Assembly (NCBI RefSeq): GCF_016892625.1
Contig: NZ_JAFEMW010000002.1
Span: 1 to 64,000 of the forward strand
Origin: Brevibacterium sp. RIT 803
GTDB taxonomy: Bacteria; Actinomycetota; Actinomycetes; Actinomycetales; Brevibacteriaceae
Reading direction: 5' to 3'
Length of the DNA: 64,000 nucleotides
Both the position numbers and the translations under genes were made by a program. The notes under the pieces are model-generated. The model was not told where the DNA came from. It was given only the letters and a program-made list of their open reading frames with translations, and did no database searches. This document shows, in pieces, positions 34,840 to 42,113 of this stretch; positions within the stretch are counted from its first letter, which is position 1; each line of letters begins with the position of its first letter.

Positions 34840-34873
34840 GCCCTCGACCCATCACCGGGTCGGGGGCTTTCTT
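34840..34873 (+). terminator. rho-independent terminator of the element's gene string
   Basis: GCCCTCGACCC pairs with GGGTCGGGGGC (one G-U) around ATCACC, then TTTCTT. Ends the rightward unit that starts with the excisionase-like gene. Confidence 0.85.
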
Positions 34874-35776
34874 GCATTCACCGGAAGTCTGATCGACTTC
34901 CCCGGACTGTTTCAAATATTTCCGCAAGGCAGGTCTGGTCCGATTGGACCACCCCCGAATGTCGATACCCCCCATACCTAAGTTACCGTTCAGCACTCCC
35001 CAGTAACCACCCCCTGCCCTGCTCCCACCTGCGATCATTCGACACTGGTAGGCAACTGAAGTGGGAACAAGTTCCCCTGCTATCACCAACGGTGGCAGAG
35101 ACGGCCGGCAGTGAGGGCAATACCCCCCATCCTTCCAGAATCACCAGGCCCAACACGGTCAGGGCAAGCCCTGCCCTGCACACTCGACCGGGCACGTTGG
35201 TGCCCCTTGTGCTCGACCCGAGGCCGATGCTCGACACCGCTCACTCCAAGCTCAGGCCGCAGGGCTTAGGCACTGCCGCTCCACCACACCACACCACACC
35301 ACACCACACCACACCACACGCAGCCACGCTCTACGTGGCCCACACACGCCCGAGTACAGCACCGTGCCCACTGTCCCTCACCCATGCCCCACCTGCTCGC
35401 GTACGGGGCAGGCAGGAGCGCATGGTAGTACGTCCTCACACAGCCACACTCGTAGCCCTGTCCTCATCCAGCAGCTCAGCCATGCTCGCTACCTCTGCTA
35501 TCGCCACGTCACCGAGTACCGCGTCCAGCATCACCAGCCCGAACCCCAGCAGTTCCGGATCACACGACAGCAATGGCCACTGCTGTCCTCGCTGTAGGTG
35601 TCCAAGGAAGTACACCAAACTGGACACGGATCCGCCGATCCGGTCCCCCTAGATCTAGAGTCCAAATGAACCCACCGTAATTCGTTTGACACGAATCCAA
35701 TTAGTCCTTAGAATCAAATGGACAGCTACACAGATCGGCAATCAAGCCGATCATCCCCAGGAGTGAGGACCCCACC
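34874..35776. other. 900-bp noncoding region with CCACA repeat
   Basis: No convincing gene. It contains seven tandem CCACA units (about 35283-35318), several C-rich stretches, and near the right end a GTGTCCA/TGGACAC pair (35598-35604, 35621-35627) with further TCCAA-type motifs up to the recombinase start. Long frames here read through the repeat as His/Thr/Pro runs and are artefacts. A replication, transfer or resolution site, or a noncoding RNA, is conceivable. Confidence 0.5.
35283..35318. repeat. pentanucleotide tandem repeat (CCACA)n, n about 7
   Basis: Uninterrupted 5-bp units in a noncoding part of the integrated element; length could vary by slippage or serve as iteron-like sites. 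Confidence 0.85.
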
Positions 35777-36334
35777 ATGAGCGGCAAGATCGTTGCATAC
35801 GTCCGAGTATCATCCGCAGACCAGAACGAGGCCAGGCAGCTCGAAGCCCTCGAGTCTGCAGGCGGATACGACAAACTCTTCATCGAGAAGATCTCAGCCA
35901 AGGATCGTCACCGCCCCCAGCTCACCGCCATGCGCGAATTCGTTCGCGAAGGCGACACGGTTCGGGTGAAGTCAATCGACCGCCTTGCCCGATCGACACG
36001 GGATCTACTCGACATTGTTCAGGAGTTCAGCGACAACGACGTGTCCGTCGAATTCCTCGACACCCCCGACATGAACATCGGATCCGCTCAAGGCAAATTC
36101 ATGTTGACCGTGATGGGTGCGTTCGCAGAACTCGAGCGCGTGACCATCAATGAACGACAGCGCGAAGGTATCGCCCTCGCGAAAGCCGAAGGCCGCTTCG
36201 GCAAACCCCGCAAGCTTGACGCCATGCAGATCACCGACGTGATCGAACGTCGCCACAATGGCGAGAAAGTGGCCGACCTCGCCGCAGACCTCGGAGTCTC
36301 GCGGCAGACAATCTACACCGCCCTCAAGTCCTGA
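35777..36334 (+). CDS. serine recombinase (resolvase/invertase family)
   Basis: 185 residues: catalytic serine in YVRVSSADQNEARQ, the R-rich RVKSIDRLARSTRDL and a C-terminal helix-turn-helix (VADLAADLGVSRQTIYTALK), the full layout of Tn3 resolvases and Hin invertases. Near attR of the element; TCCAA-type dyads upstream could be its crossover or regulatory site. Role in the element may be multimer resolution or a DNA switch. Confidence 0.9.
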   Translation: MSGKIVAYVRVSSADQNEARQLEALESAGGYDKLFIEKISAKDRHRPQLTAMREFVREGDTVRVKSIDRLARSTRDLLDIVQEFSDNDVSVEFLDTPDMNIGSAQGKFMLTVMGAFAELERVTINERQREGIALAKAEGRFGKPRKLDAMQITDVIERRHNGEKVADLAADLGVSRQTIYTALKS

Positions 36335-36337
36335 CAG

Positions 36338-36378
36338 ACCCCGGCTCCACCGCCCTCAACCCTTCGGAGTCGGGGGTG
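36338..36378 (+). terminator. hairpin after serine recombinase
   Basis: CCCCGGCTCC pairs with GGAGTCGGGG (one G-U) with an 18-base loop, followed by GTGTTGTTGT. Probable terminator. Confidence 0.6.
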
Positions 36379-36420
36379 TTGTTGTATCTCAGACAGCAAC
36401 AGGAGTCCCTGCCGCCCAAT

Positions 36421-36438
36421 AGTGCAAGAAAAGTGCAA
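36421..36438. repeat. right copy of arm-type repeat AGTGCAAGAAAAGTGCAA
   Basis: Identical to 29396-29413. Just beyond lies a tandem 10-bp repeat AGCCAAGACA (two copies, 36444-36463), another possible binding site for the recombination proteins. Confidence 0.65.
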
Positions 36439-36520
36439 GTCCCAGCCAAGACAAGCCAAGACACGCCGGGAAAATTGACAGGCATCTAGTGTTGTGCCTG
36501 GTGAACTCTACAGCAAGACC

Positions 36521-36564
36521 AAAGCCCCGCTCCCCCTTGTGTTTACTGGGATAGCGGGGCTTTT
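36521..36564. terminator. hairpin terminator next to attR
   Basis: AAGCCCCGCT and AGCGGGGCTT are inverted and followed by T runs on both strands, so it can end both rightward element transcripts and the leftward tRNA transcript. The element thus seems to supply a terminator for the restored tRNA gene. Confidence 0.75.
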
Positions 36565-36569
36565 CGTGT

Positions 36570-36646
36570 TGGTGCCCCCGGTCGGACTTGAACCGACGAC
36601 CAAGGAATTATGAGTTCCCTGCTCTGACCAGCTGAGCTACGGGGGC
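36570..36646 (-). tRNA. tRNA with CAT anticodon (Met or lysidine-modified Ile2)
   Basis: Acceptor GCCCCCG pairs with CGGGGGC; anticodon arm GGGAA/TTCCT with loop CTCATAA; T-arm GGTTCAAGTCC; encoded ACCA. The anticodon can be elongator Met or Ile2; the GGAACTCATAATTCC arm and following TTGGTCG lean to Ile2, but this cannot be settled by eye. Integration site of the 7.3-kb element; the 3' 44 bp are duplicated at 29310. Confidence 0.9.
36571..36614. repeat. attR of integrated element (within the CAT tRNA gene)
   Basis: 44 bp identical to 29310-29353, covering the tRNA from the anticodon loop to the acceptor end; it restores the full tRNA on the right side. Confidence 0.9.
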
Positions 36647-36782
36647 GAGCAGAAATAAGATTAACACCAACTGACGGCCTGGACCCATTCGGCTCACGCG
36701 CAGCCCGAGGAAGTCGGAATCGTCAGATGCCGTTATTGCTCATTCCTCTCGCAGGCAGAGTCCGGTCACGAGCAGAAGACGA

Positions 36783-38042
36783 TCAGCTCGCTGAGGAGAT
36801 CGGTGATATGCGCGTCAGCGCACTTCGAGCGGCATCGACACAGGTATAACGCTCGGTCGTGATGTAGACGTCGAATACGACCTGACCGTCGCTGCCGGGA
36901 TCGTTGCGTTTGGAGGCGGCGACGAGACCTGACCAATCTGGACCGACCACGACGACGCCGTGCTCATTGCGCATGGGATCTGATGCGTCGACGACCCCTG
37001 TGCGCACACCCGGGATCGGAGGCTCTGTAAACCCACCTGAGAACATCGCCGTCAGCCCGACCGTGTCGCGAATACGTTCATAGCGGTCTCGGGTGGCTTG
37101 GGAGAAGGTCTCATCTTCACCGAAGACACCGAGGGTGATTGTGGCGGCACCTGAAGCCAGGGCGCGCTCTTCGAGCGCAGCGATCTGGGCGACCAGAAGC
37201 TCACGATTCATCACGAGTGGCTCGCGTCGCAGGCCCTGGGCAACCGAATAGGGAGTTCCCAGAGCCGCGAGATTACGCGAATAATGATCGATCAATCCGT
37301 CCTCGATCGGCTCGGCGAATGGCTCGGGCTGCTTGGTTGCGGGACCGAAGAACGGACCAGACATGAAGCGTGCGCCCAACGCGCGAACACGGTCGAGATC
37401 GTCCTCGGTGGTGACACCCTCGGCGAGGATCACTGCGCCCGTGCGTTCGAGGTGAGCGTGGAGCAGACGGTTGAGCTCGGCCAAGTGAGATTCACAGTCG
37501 ATGCGCAGCACATCGGGATGAAGACCGACCACTGACGGATTGACCAGAGGCACGAACGAGGTGCTGCGCAGGTCTGCGCCGACCGAGGACATGCCCACAC
37601 CCCATCCCATCGAGCGCGCCTGACGAACCGCACGGAGTACTGATGCAGGTGACGATGAAACGCGGGAGGCGTCAAGCTGGAGGATGACGGAACGGTCGGG
37701 TTCTTCGGTGCGATCTTCAAGGGTGGCGAAGGATTCGTCTTCGGCGTGGAGGAAGAGTCGGTTCGACTTGGGCAGTCCGGCCGCCTCGGCGGTCCTCAGA
37801 GCTGTTGCCCGAAGCGAGGCATCGATGTCGCCGATCATTGCCGAGGCATGCATCTCGCGGCGGAGATTCTCGGATTCAGCGTGCCCGAGTGCCGGGTCAT
37901 CGGTGGGGGCCTGGAGGATCTGATATCCCACCTTGTCGAAGGTGTACGCATCGACGACGGGGGCGAAATAGGTTTCGATCCCACCTGAGCGCACCAACTC
38001 TTCGAGAGCCAGGTCCAGATCGTGTACCGCCTCAACCACCAT
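36783..38042 (-). CDS. degenerate EAL domain protein with C-terminal DICT domain
   Basis: 419 residues from ATG 38042, placed by GGAAGGA just upstream; longer frame reaches 38084. Residues 1-250 follow the EAL c-di-GMP phosphodiesterase fold (YFAPVVDAYTFDKVGYQIL to VILAEGVTTEDDLDRVRALGARFMSGPFFGPA), but the EAL triplet reads QIL and the DDFG metal motif is lost, so catalysis is unlikely. The last 130 residues fit a DICT sensory domain. Probably a c-di-GMP or light/redox-linked sensor; partner unknown. Confidence 0.75.
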   Translation of the reverse strand: MVVEAVHDLDLALEELVRSGGIETYFAPVVDAYTFDKVGYQILQAPTDDPALGHAESENLRREMHASAMIGDIDASLRATALRTAEAAGLPKSNRLFLHAEDESFATLEDRTEEPDRSVILQLDASRVSSSPASVLRAVRQARSMGWGVGMSSVGADLRSTSFVPLVNPSVVGLHPDVLRIDCESHLAELNRLLHAHLERTGAVILAEGVTTEDDLDRVRALGARFMSGPFFGPATKQPEPFAEPIEDGLIDHYSRNLAALGTPYSVAQGLRREPLVMNRELLVAQIAALEERALASGAATITLGVFGEDETFSQATRDRYERIRDTVGLTAMFSGGFTEPPIPGVRTGVVDASDPMRNEHGVVVVGPDWSGLVAASKRNDPGSDGQVVFDVYITTERYTCVDAARSALTRISPISSAS

Positions 38043-38126
38043 ATGTCCTTCCATGGGCAAACGTGCGTTCACAGTCTTCCACATGAGGACAGACGCGATT
38101 GTCTAAATTCCGTAACATTATTGCGC

Positions 38127-39605
38127 TCAGAGCTGACGGCGCCGGCCTCGCCTGACCTCGGCCAAACCGACGATTCCGGCCAGAACCACGATGATCGCAA
38201 TCGCTGCGAATGAGGCGATCATGCCGATGTTCCAATCGCTGACCGCTGTGACAGCGAAGGCCAAGGCGGTCATGATGGCCAAACCCATCGACGTGCCGAT
38301 GCGCTGTCCGGTCTGCAGGACTCCCCCGGCCGAGCCTGCATACTTCAGTGGCACTTCCTGCAGGGTCAGGGTCTGGTTGGGGCTGATGACCATGCCCTGT
38401 GCGGCACCGATGAAGCTCAGAGTCAGCAGCATCCACCATTCGCTGCCGATGCCCTCGGTGAGCAGGAAAATCACGCCGATTGTCGAGACCAGACCCACCA
38501 GGCAGGTGATGATCCCCCAGACGACGAGTCGGCGGCCGACCTGGAACACGAAACGTCCGGACACATCTGCCGATACAGCGGAGAGCAACGCTGCCGGAAG
38601 TCCGATCATGCCTGCTGCCAGCGCAGTGTGGCCCAAGCCCTGTTGCATGTACATGGCGATGAGCACCCAGACGCTCGTCACGCCCATGAAATAGAGGGTG
38701 ATGATGATCGAACCGTTGCTGAAGCTGCGAATGCTGAACAGGTTCAGATCGACCATGGGAGCGCGTCCACGGTCAGAGTACCGGCGCTCCCAACGGGTCC
38801 AGTACCAGATGGTGAATATGCCCAGTGGCAGGGCGAGCCAGATGAACCACCCGACAGAAGACTCGACGAAGGGCAGCAGCACTAGGAGGACTCCGACCCC
38901 GAGCAGAACCACTCCGAGTGGATCGAGGTCTCGATCCCTTTTCGGTGCGTATCCCCCGTTCGCCGAGACTGCCGCCGGGTTCGCATCGGTGCCGTCGGTG
39001 GCGCCAATCGGGTGCCAGGCTGATTTCGGCAGCCAGCTTCTGGCGAGGATGAGGGAGACGACCGCGAAGGGGACATTGACCAGAAAGGCCGCACGCCAAC
39101 CCGGCTCCGGGCCGAAGAGAGCGATGAATACACCGCCGAGGATAGGACCGGTTGCAACGGAGAGGCCGACGGTGGTGCCCATCAGTCCGAACGCGCGCCC
39201 GCGCTGTGGCCCTTGAAAGTACTGCTGCAGCAGCCCGACGACCTGCGGATTGAGCAGTCCTGATCCGAGTCCCATGAAGACGCGAGCAATATTGAGGGTC
39301 AGCGCCCCGGGCGCGATGCCGGCGACGAGTGAGGCCAGGCCGAACAGGGCCACCCCGATCATGAACAGCTGGCCGCGTCCGAAGACGTCGCCTGCTCGGC
39401 CTGCTGCCACGAGAACAACGCCGAACGAGAGAGCATAGCCGGTCAGGACCCACTGCAGAGCCGAGGACGATGCTTGAAGATCCGCCTCGATGGCGGGCAG
39501 CACGACGTTGATGATCGATACCGACAGCAGAGACATGAAGAGCGGGACGAGACCGATGAGGACGATTCGTCTTTGAATCTGATTCATCCGCTGGCCGTCG
39601 CTCAC
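38127..39605 (-). CDS. MFS multidrug exporter (DHA2/EmrB type)
   Basis: 492 residues from GTG 39605, placed by AGAGGTGATCAG. Fourteen membrane segments; motif GRAGDVFGRGQLFMIGVALFG in the 2-3 loop and RVFMGLGSGLLNPQVVGLLQQYFQGPQRGRAFG (motif C) mark it as a drug:H+ antiporter of the 14-TM group. Substrate unknown; about 120 bp after comes a luciferase-like oxidoreductase gene on the same strand (its 3' end is 39729). Confidence 0.88.
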   Translation of the reverse strand: MSDGQRMNQIQRRIVLIGLVPLFMSLLSVSIINVVLPAIEADLQASSSALQWVLTGYALSFGVVLVAAGRAGDVFGRGQLFMIGVALFGLASLVAGIAPGALTLNIARVFMGLGSGLLNPQVVGLLQQYFQGPQRGRAFGLMGTTVGLSVATGPILGGVFIALFGPEPGWRAAFLVNVPFAVVSLILARSWLPKSAWHPIGATDGTDANPAAVSANGGYAPKRDRDLDPLGVVLLGVGVLLVLLPFVESSVGWFIWLALPLGIFTIWYWTRWERRYSDRGRAPMVDLNLFSIRSFSNGSIIITLYFMGVTSVWVLIAMYMQQGLGHTALAAGMIGLPAALLSAVSADVSGRFVFQVGRRLVVWGIITCLVGLVSTIGVIFLLTEGIGSEWWMLLTLSFIGAAQGMVISPNQTLTLQEVPLKYAGSAGGVLQTGQRIGTSMGLAIMTALAFAVTAVSDWNIGMIASFAAIAIIVVLAGIVGLAEVRRGRRRQL

Positions 39606-39728
39606 CTGATCACCTCTGTTCAGAACGCATTCCGCACAGAGGTTGCCGTACGGAACCAAGTCGATTCGACAGTCCCCTATGTGGGAACTGTTTCATCATA
39701 CGTGCCAGTGTTCAGACCTCGGGCGAAA

Positions 39729-40781
39729 TCACACTGCGGAACCGGTCACCGGGCCAGATGTATTGGGTTGCCATCCCAGAGCAGGAGCGACGTAACTGGC
39801 GAAGGACTCCAGAATGTGGAGGTTGTAGTCCACGCCGAGTTGGCTCGGGATCGTCAGCAGGACCGTGTCCGCGGCTTCGACCGCTGGGTCGGCCTTCAGC
39901 GCCTCGATGAGTTCGTCGGGTTCGCCTGCATAGGTCTTGCCGAAGGTCGAGCGCGTACCATCGATGATCCCGATCTGATCACCTTCTCCACCTGAACGGC
40001 GACCGAAGTAGAGGTCATCGAGGTTCGTGGTGATCGGGAAGATGCTGCGGCTGACAGACACGCGCGGAGTCCAGTCATGGCCAGCATCCTTCCATGCTGC
40101 GCGATAGCGATCGATCTGATCGCGTTGCAGCGCACCGAAGGATGCACCGGTGGCTTCGGTCAGCAGGGTCGAGCTCATCATGTTCACGCCCTGGGCAGCG
40201 GCCCATTCAGCGGTCGCCGCAGTACCGGCGCCCCACCAGACACGTTGCTGGAGACCTGGAGAATGCGGTTCGACACGCAGCTTCTTGCCTGGACCGAACT
40301 GCGTCGGATCGGCTGGCACGAGTTCTTCGCCCTTGATTGCAGACAGGAACTGCGCGAACTTCGCGCGGGCCATGTTCGCGGCCTTCGCATCGTCACTGTC
40401 GCTGTAGCCGAAGGCTTCCCACCCCCGGTCTGCTGGTTCCGGTGATCCCCGGCTGATACCCAAAGCCACTCGCTGATCAGAGAGCAGGTCAAGGGCAGCG
40501 GATTCCTCTGCCAGATAGAGAGGGTTCTCGTAGCGCATGTCGATGACACCGGTCCCGACCTCGATTCGAGAGGTCTTGGCCGCGATCGCCGCCAGAAGCG
40601 GCATCGGCGAGGCTGCCTGCTCAGCGAAGTGATGAACCCGGAAATACGCGCCGTTGACGCCGATCTCGTCGGCCCCGACGCCGATCTCGACTGCCTGCTG
40701 CAGCGCCTCCTTGGCGCCGTACTCCCCCGGAGCACTTCCCGAACCGTAGTGACCGAAACTCAAGAAACCGAATGCCTTCAT
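39729..40781 (-). CDS. LLM class flavin-dependent oxidoreductase
   Basis: 350-residue luciferase-like monooxygenase (FMN/F420-dependent type). MKAFGFLSFGHYG at the N-terminus, EIGVNGAYFRVHHFAEQAASPMPLLAAIAAKT and GVIDMRYENPLYLAEESAALDLLSDQRVALGISRGSPEP follow the bacterial luciferase fold. Substrate cannot be given. Located upstream of the exporter gene and possibly transcribed with it. Confidence 0.85.
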   Translation of the reverse strand: MKAFGFLSFGHYGSGSAPGEYGAKEALQQAVEIGVGADEIGVNGAYFRVHHFAEQAASPMPLLAAIAAKTSRIEVGTGVIDMRYENPLYLAEESAALDLLSDQRVALGISRGSPEPADRGWEAFGYSDSDDAKAANMARAKFAQFLSAIKGEELVPADPTQFGPGKKLRVEPHSPGLQQRVWWGAGTAATAEWAAAQGVNMMSSTLLTEATGASFGALQRDQIDRYRAAWKDAGHDWTPRVSVSRSIFPITTNLDDLYFGRRSGGEGDQIGIIDGTRSTFGKTYAGEPDELIEALKADPAVEAADTVLLTIPSQLGVDYNLHILESFASYVAPALGWQPNTSGPVTGSAV

Positions 40782-40870
40782 ACCGTCGACAACCTACTTG
40801 ATCGATCAACTATTCCCGTCTGCTCTGCGCGCGACCCAAGCCAGCGCACCAGACCTGCAGGCACGACAAA

Positions 40871-40894
40871 GGCCCCGTCCTTACGGACGGGGCC
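40871..40894 (-). terminator. hairpin terminator of tRNA-Asn
   Basis: GGCCCCGTCC and GGACGGGGCC form a 10-bp perfect stem with a four-base loop; read leftwards it is followed by TTTGT. Confidence 0.8.
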
Positions 40895-40901
40895 CAAGCG
40901 G

Positions 40902-40974
40902 CTCCCCCGGCTGGGCTCGAACCAGCGACCCTTCGATTAACAGTCGAATGCTCTGCCAACTGAGCTACGGAGGA
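40902..40974 (-). tRNA. tRNA-Asn (anticodon GTT)
   Basis: Acceptor TCCTCCG/CGGGGGA with discriminator G, anticodon loop CTGTTAA giving GTT, T-arm GGTTCGAGCCC. CCA is not encoded. Confidence 0.95.
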
Positions 40975-41198
40975 AAGGCGCAGTTGCCTGCGCACGTTGT
41001 GTCAGCTTAGCAAAGACACTCGGCCCACGACAAAGCGGGCAACAGTGCTTTAGCTCACAGTTCCGGTTAACCCCACCACCGGACAGCGTGGAATCCATAC
41101 AGTCAGGACAAACCCAGTCAACAACCACCTCGGCGAGGTGACCGCACTGTAAAATCAAGGGGATTCCTCACCCCACCCATGCAGCGGAAGAAGTGCAC

Positions 41199-42110
41199 GT
41201 GACCTTAGTGGCAATCGCCCTCGCCGTCCTTGCGGCGGTGGCACTGGCCTATGGAGCGCTGTACCAGCATGACGCCGTCGCAGATCAGGACGACTCCCAC
41301 AACGGGCTGAGCTGGGCTCACTTCAAAGAGCTGCTGAGCAACAGGAAATGGCTGATCGGACTGATCATCACCGGTCTGGGCACCGTGGGAAACATCGTCG
41401 CTCTGGCGCTGGCACCGGTCATGGTCGTCCAACCCGTCGGTGCCTTCTCCCTCATCGTGTCCGTCCTTCTGGGTGTGCGCCATCGTGGGCTCAAGGTCAA
41501 CCGACGTCTGGTGCAGGCTGTCATCTGGTGCACTGTGGGGGTGACGATCTTCGTTGCGCTCTCAGCCACCACCGCCCGCACAGAGGTCCACCTGGGATCC
41601 GACGCGCTGCCCCTGGTGTGGATCACTGCGGTCATCCTCGCGCTGGGCCTGGGCATCATGCTGTTCTTCCGGAGTGCGCCCCAACTCGTGCTCATCATGG
41701 CTGCGGGTCTGCTGTTCGCATGTGTTGCCACGAATACACACCTCGTCAGCGTGCAGCTGCTCCGCGCGGGAATCGACCAGGTCACGTGGCTCAACGTCAT
41801 CGGCCTAGTCGCCGCGACTGCGATCGGAGCATGGTTCGTCCAAAACGCGTATGCGGCCGGCCCCCCGGAGATGGTCATCGCAGGCCTGACTGTCGTTGAT
41901 CCCATCGGCGCAGTGATCTTAGGTTCGGTCGTCCTCGGAGAAGCGGCATCTGCTCCGGTCTGGCTCGTCGCCATGATCGCAGCCACCGGATTGGTCGCGT
42001 GTCTGGGCGTCGTTGTATTGTCGCGGTATCACCCCGATGTCAAAGATCGAGAACACCAGCGTCGAGTCGCTCGTCGCACAGACCAGTTGACCGACACCGA
42101 GGAGAGTTGA
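41199..42110 (+). CDS. DMT-type membrane transporter (EamA/NIPA-like)
   Basis: 303 residues, about nine to ten hydrophobic segments: KWLIGLIITGLGTVGNIVALALAPVMVVQPVGAFSLIVSVLLGVR is the repeated DMT motif, and ATAIGAWFVQNAYAAGPPEMVIAGLTVVDPIGAVILGSVVLGE the second repeat. Substrate unknown. GTG 41199 is preferred to GTG 41193 because GGAAG then sits nine bases upstream. Its TGA is 3 bp before the CTG that seems to start the next gene. Confidence 0.82.
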   Translation: MTLVAIALAVLAAVALAYGALYQHDAVADQDDSHNGLSWAHFKELLSNRKWLIGLIITGLGTVGNIVALALAPVMVVQPVGAFSLIVSVLLGVRHRGLKVNRRLVQAVIWCTVGVTIFVALSATTARTEVHLGSDALPLVWITAVILALGLGIMLFFRSAPQLVLIMAAGLLFACVATNTHLVSVQLLRAGIDQVTWLNVIGLVAATAIGAWFVQNAYAAGPPEMVIAGLTVVDPIGAVILGSVVLGEAASAPVWLVAMIAATGLVACLGVVVLSRYHPDVKDREHQRRVARRTDQLTDTEES

Positions 42111-42113
42111 ATC

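Larger units (their letters stand above)
29310..36614. mobile_element. tRNA-integrated genetic element, about 7.3 kb
   Basis: Bounded by 44-bp direct repeats in the CAT tRNA gene. From left it carries a leftward integrase next to attL, an excisionase-like gene divergent to it, seven further small rightward genes (several coupled by 4-8 bp overlaps), a noncoding repeat region and a serine recombinase near attR. 18-bp repeats near both ends look like integrase arm sites. No replication initiator, capsid, terminase, relaxase or toxin is recognisable, so it may be a satellite or a mobilisable island depending on a helper. Confidence 0.85.

Noticed and set aside
35283..35318. Tandem CCACA units as CRISPR repeats
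   Set aside because: Units are contiguous five-mers without spacers, and no cas gene is present; no CRISPR array was seen in the window.
35092..35652. 186-codon frame across the CCACA repeat
   Set aside because: Low-complexity His/Thr/Pro/Ser runs made by the tandem repeat, no ribosome site and no recognisable domain.
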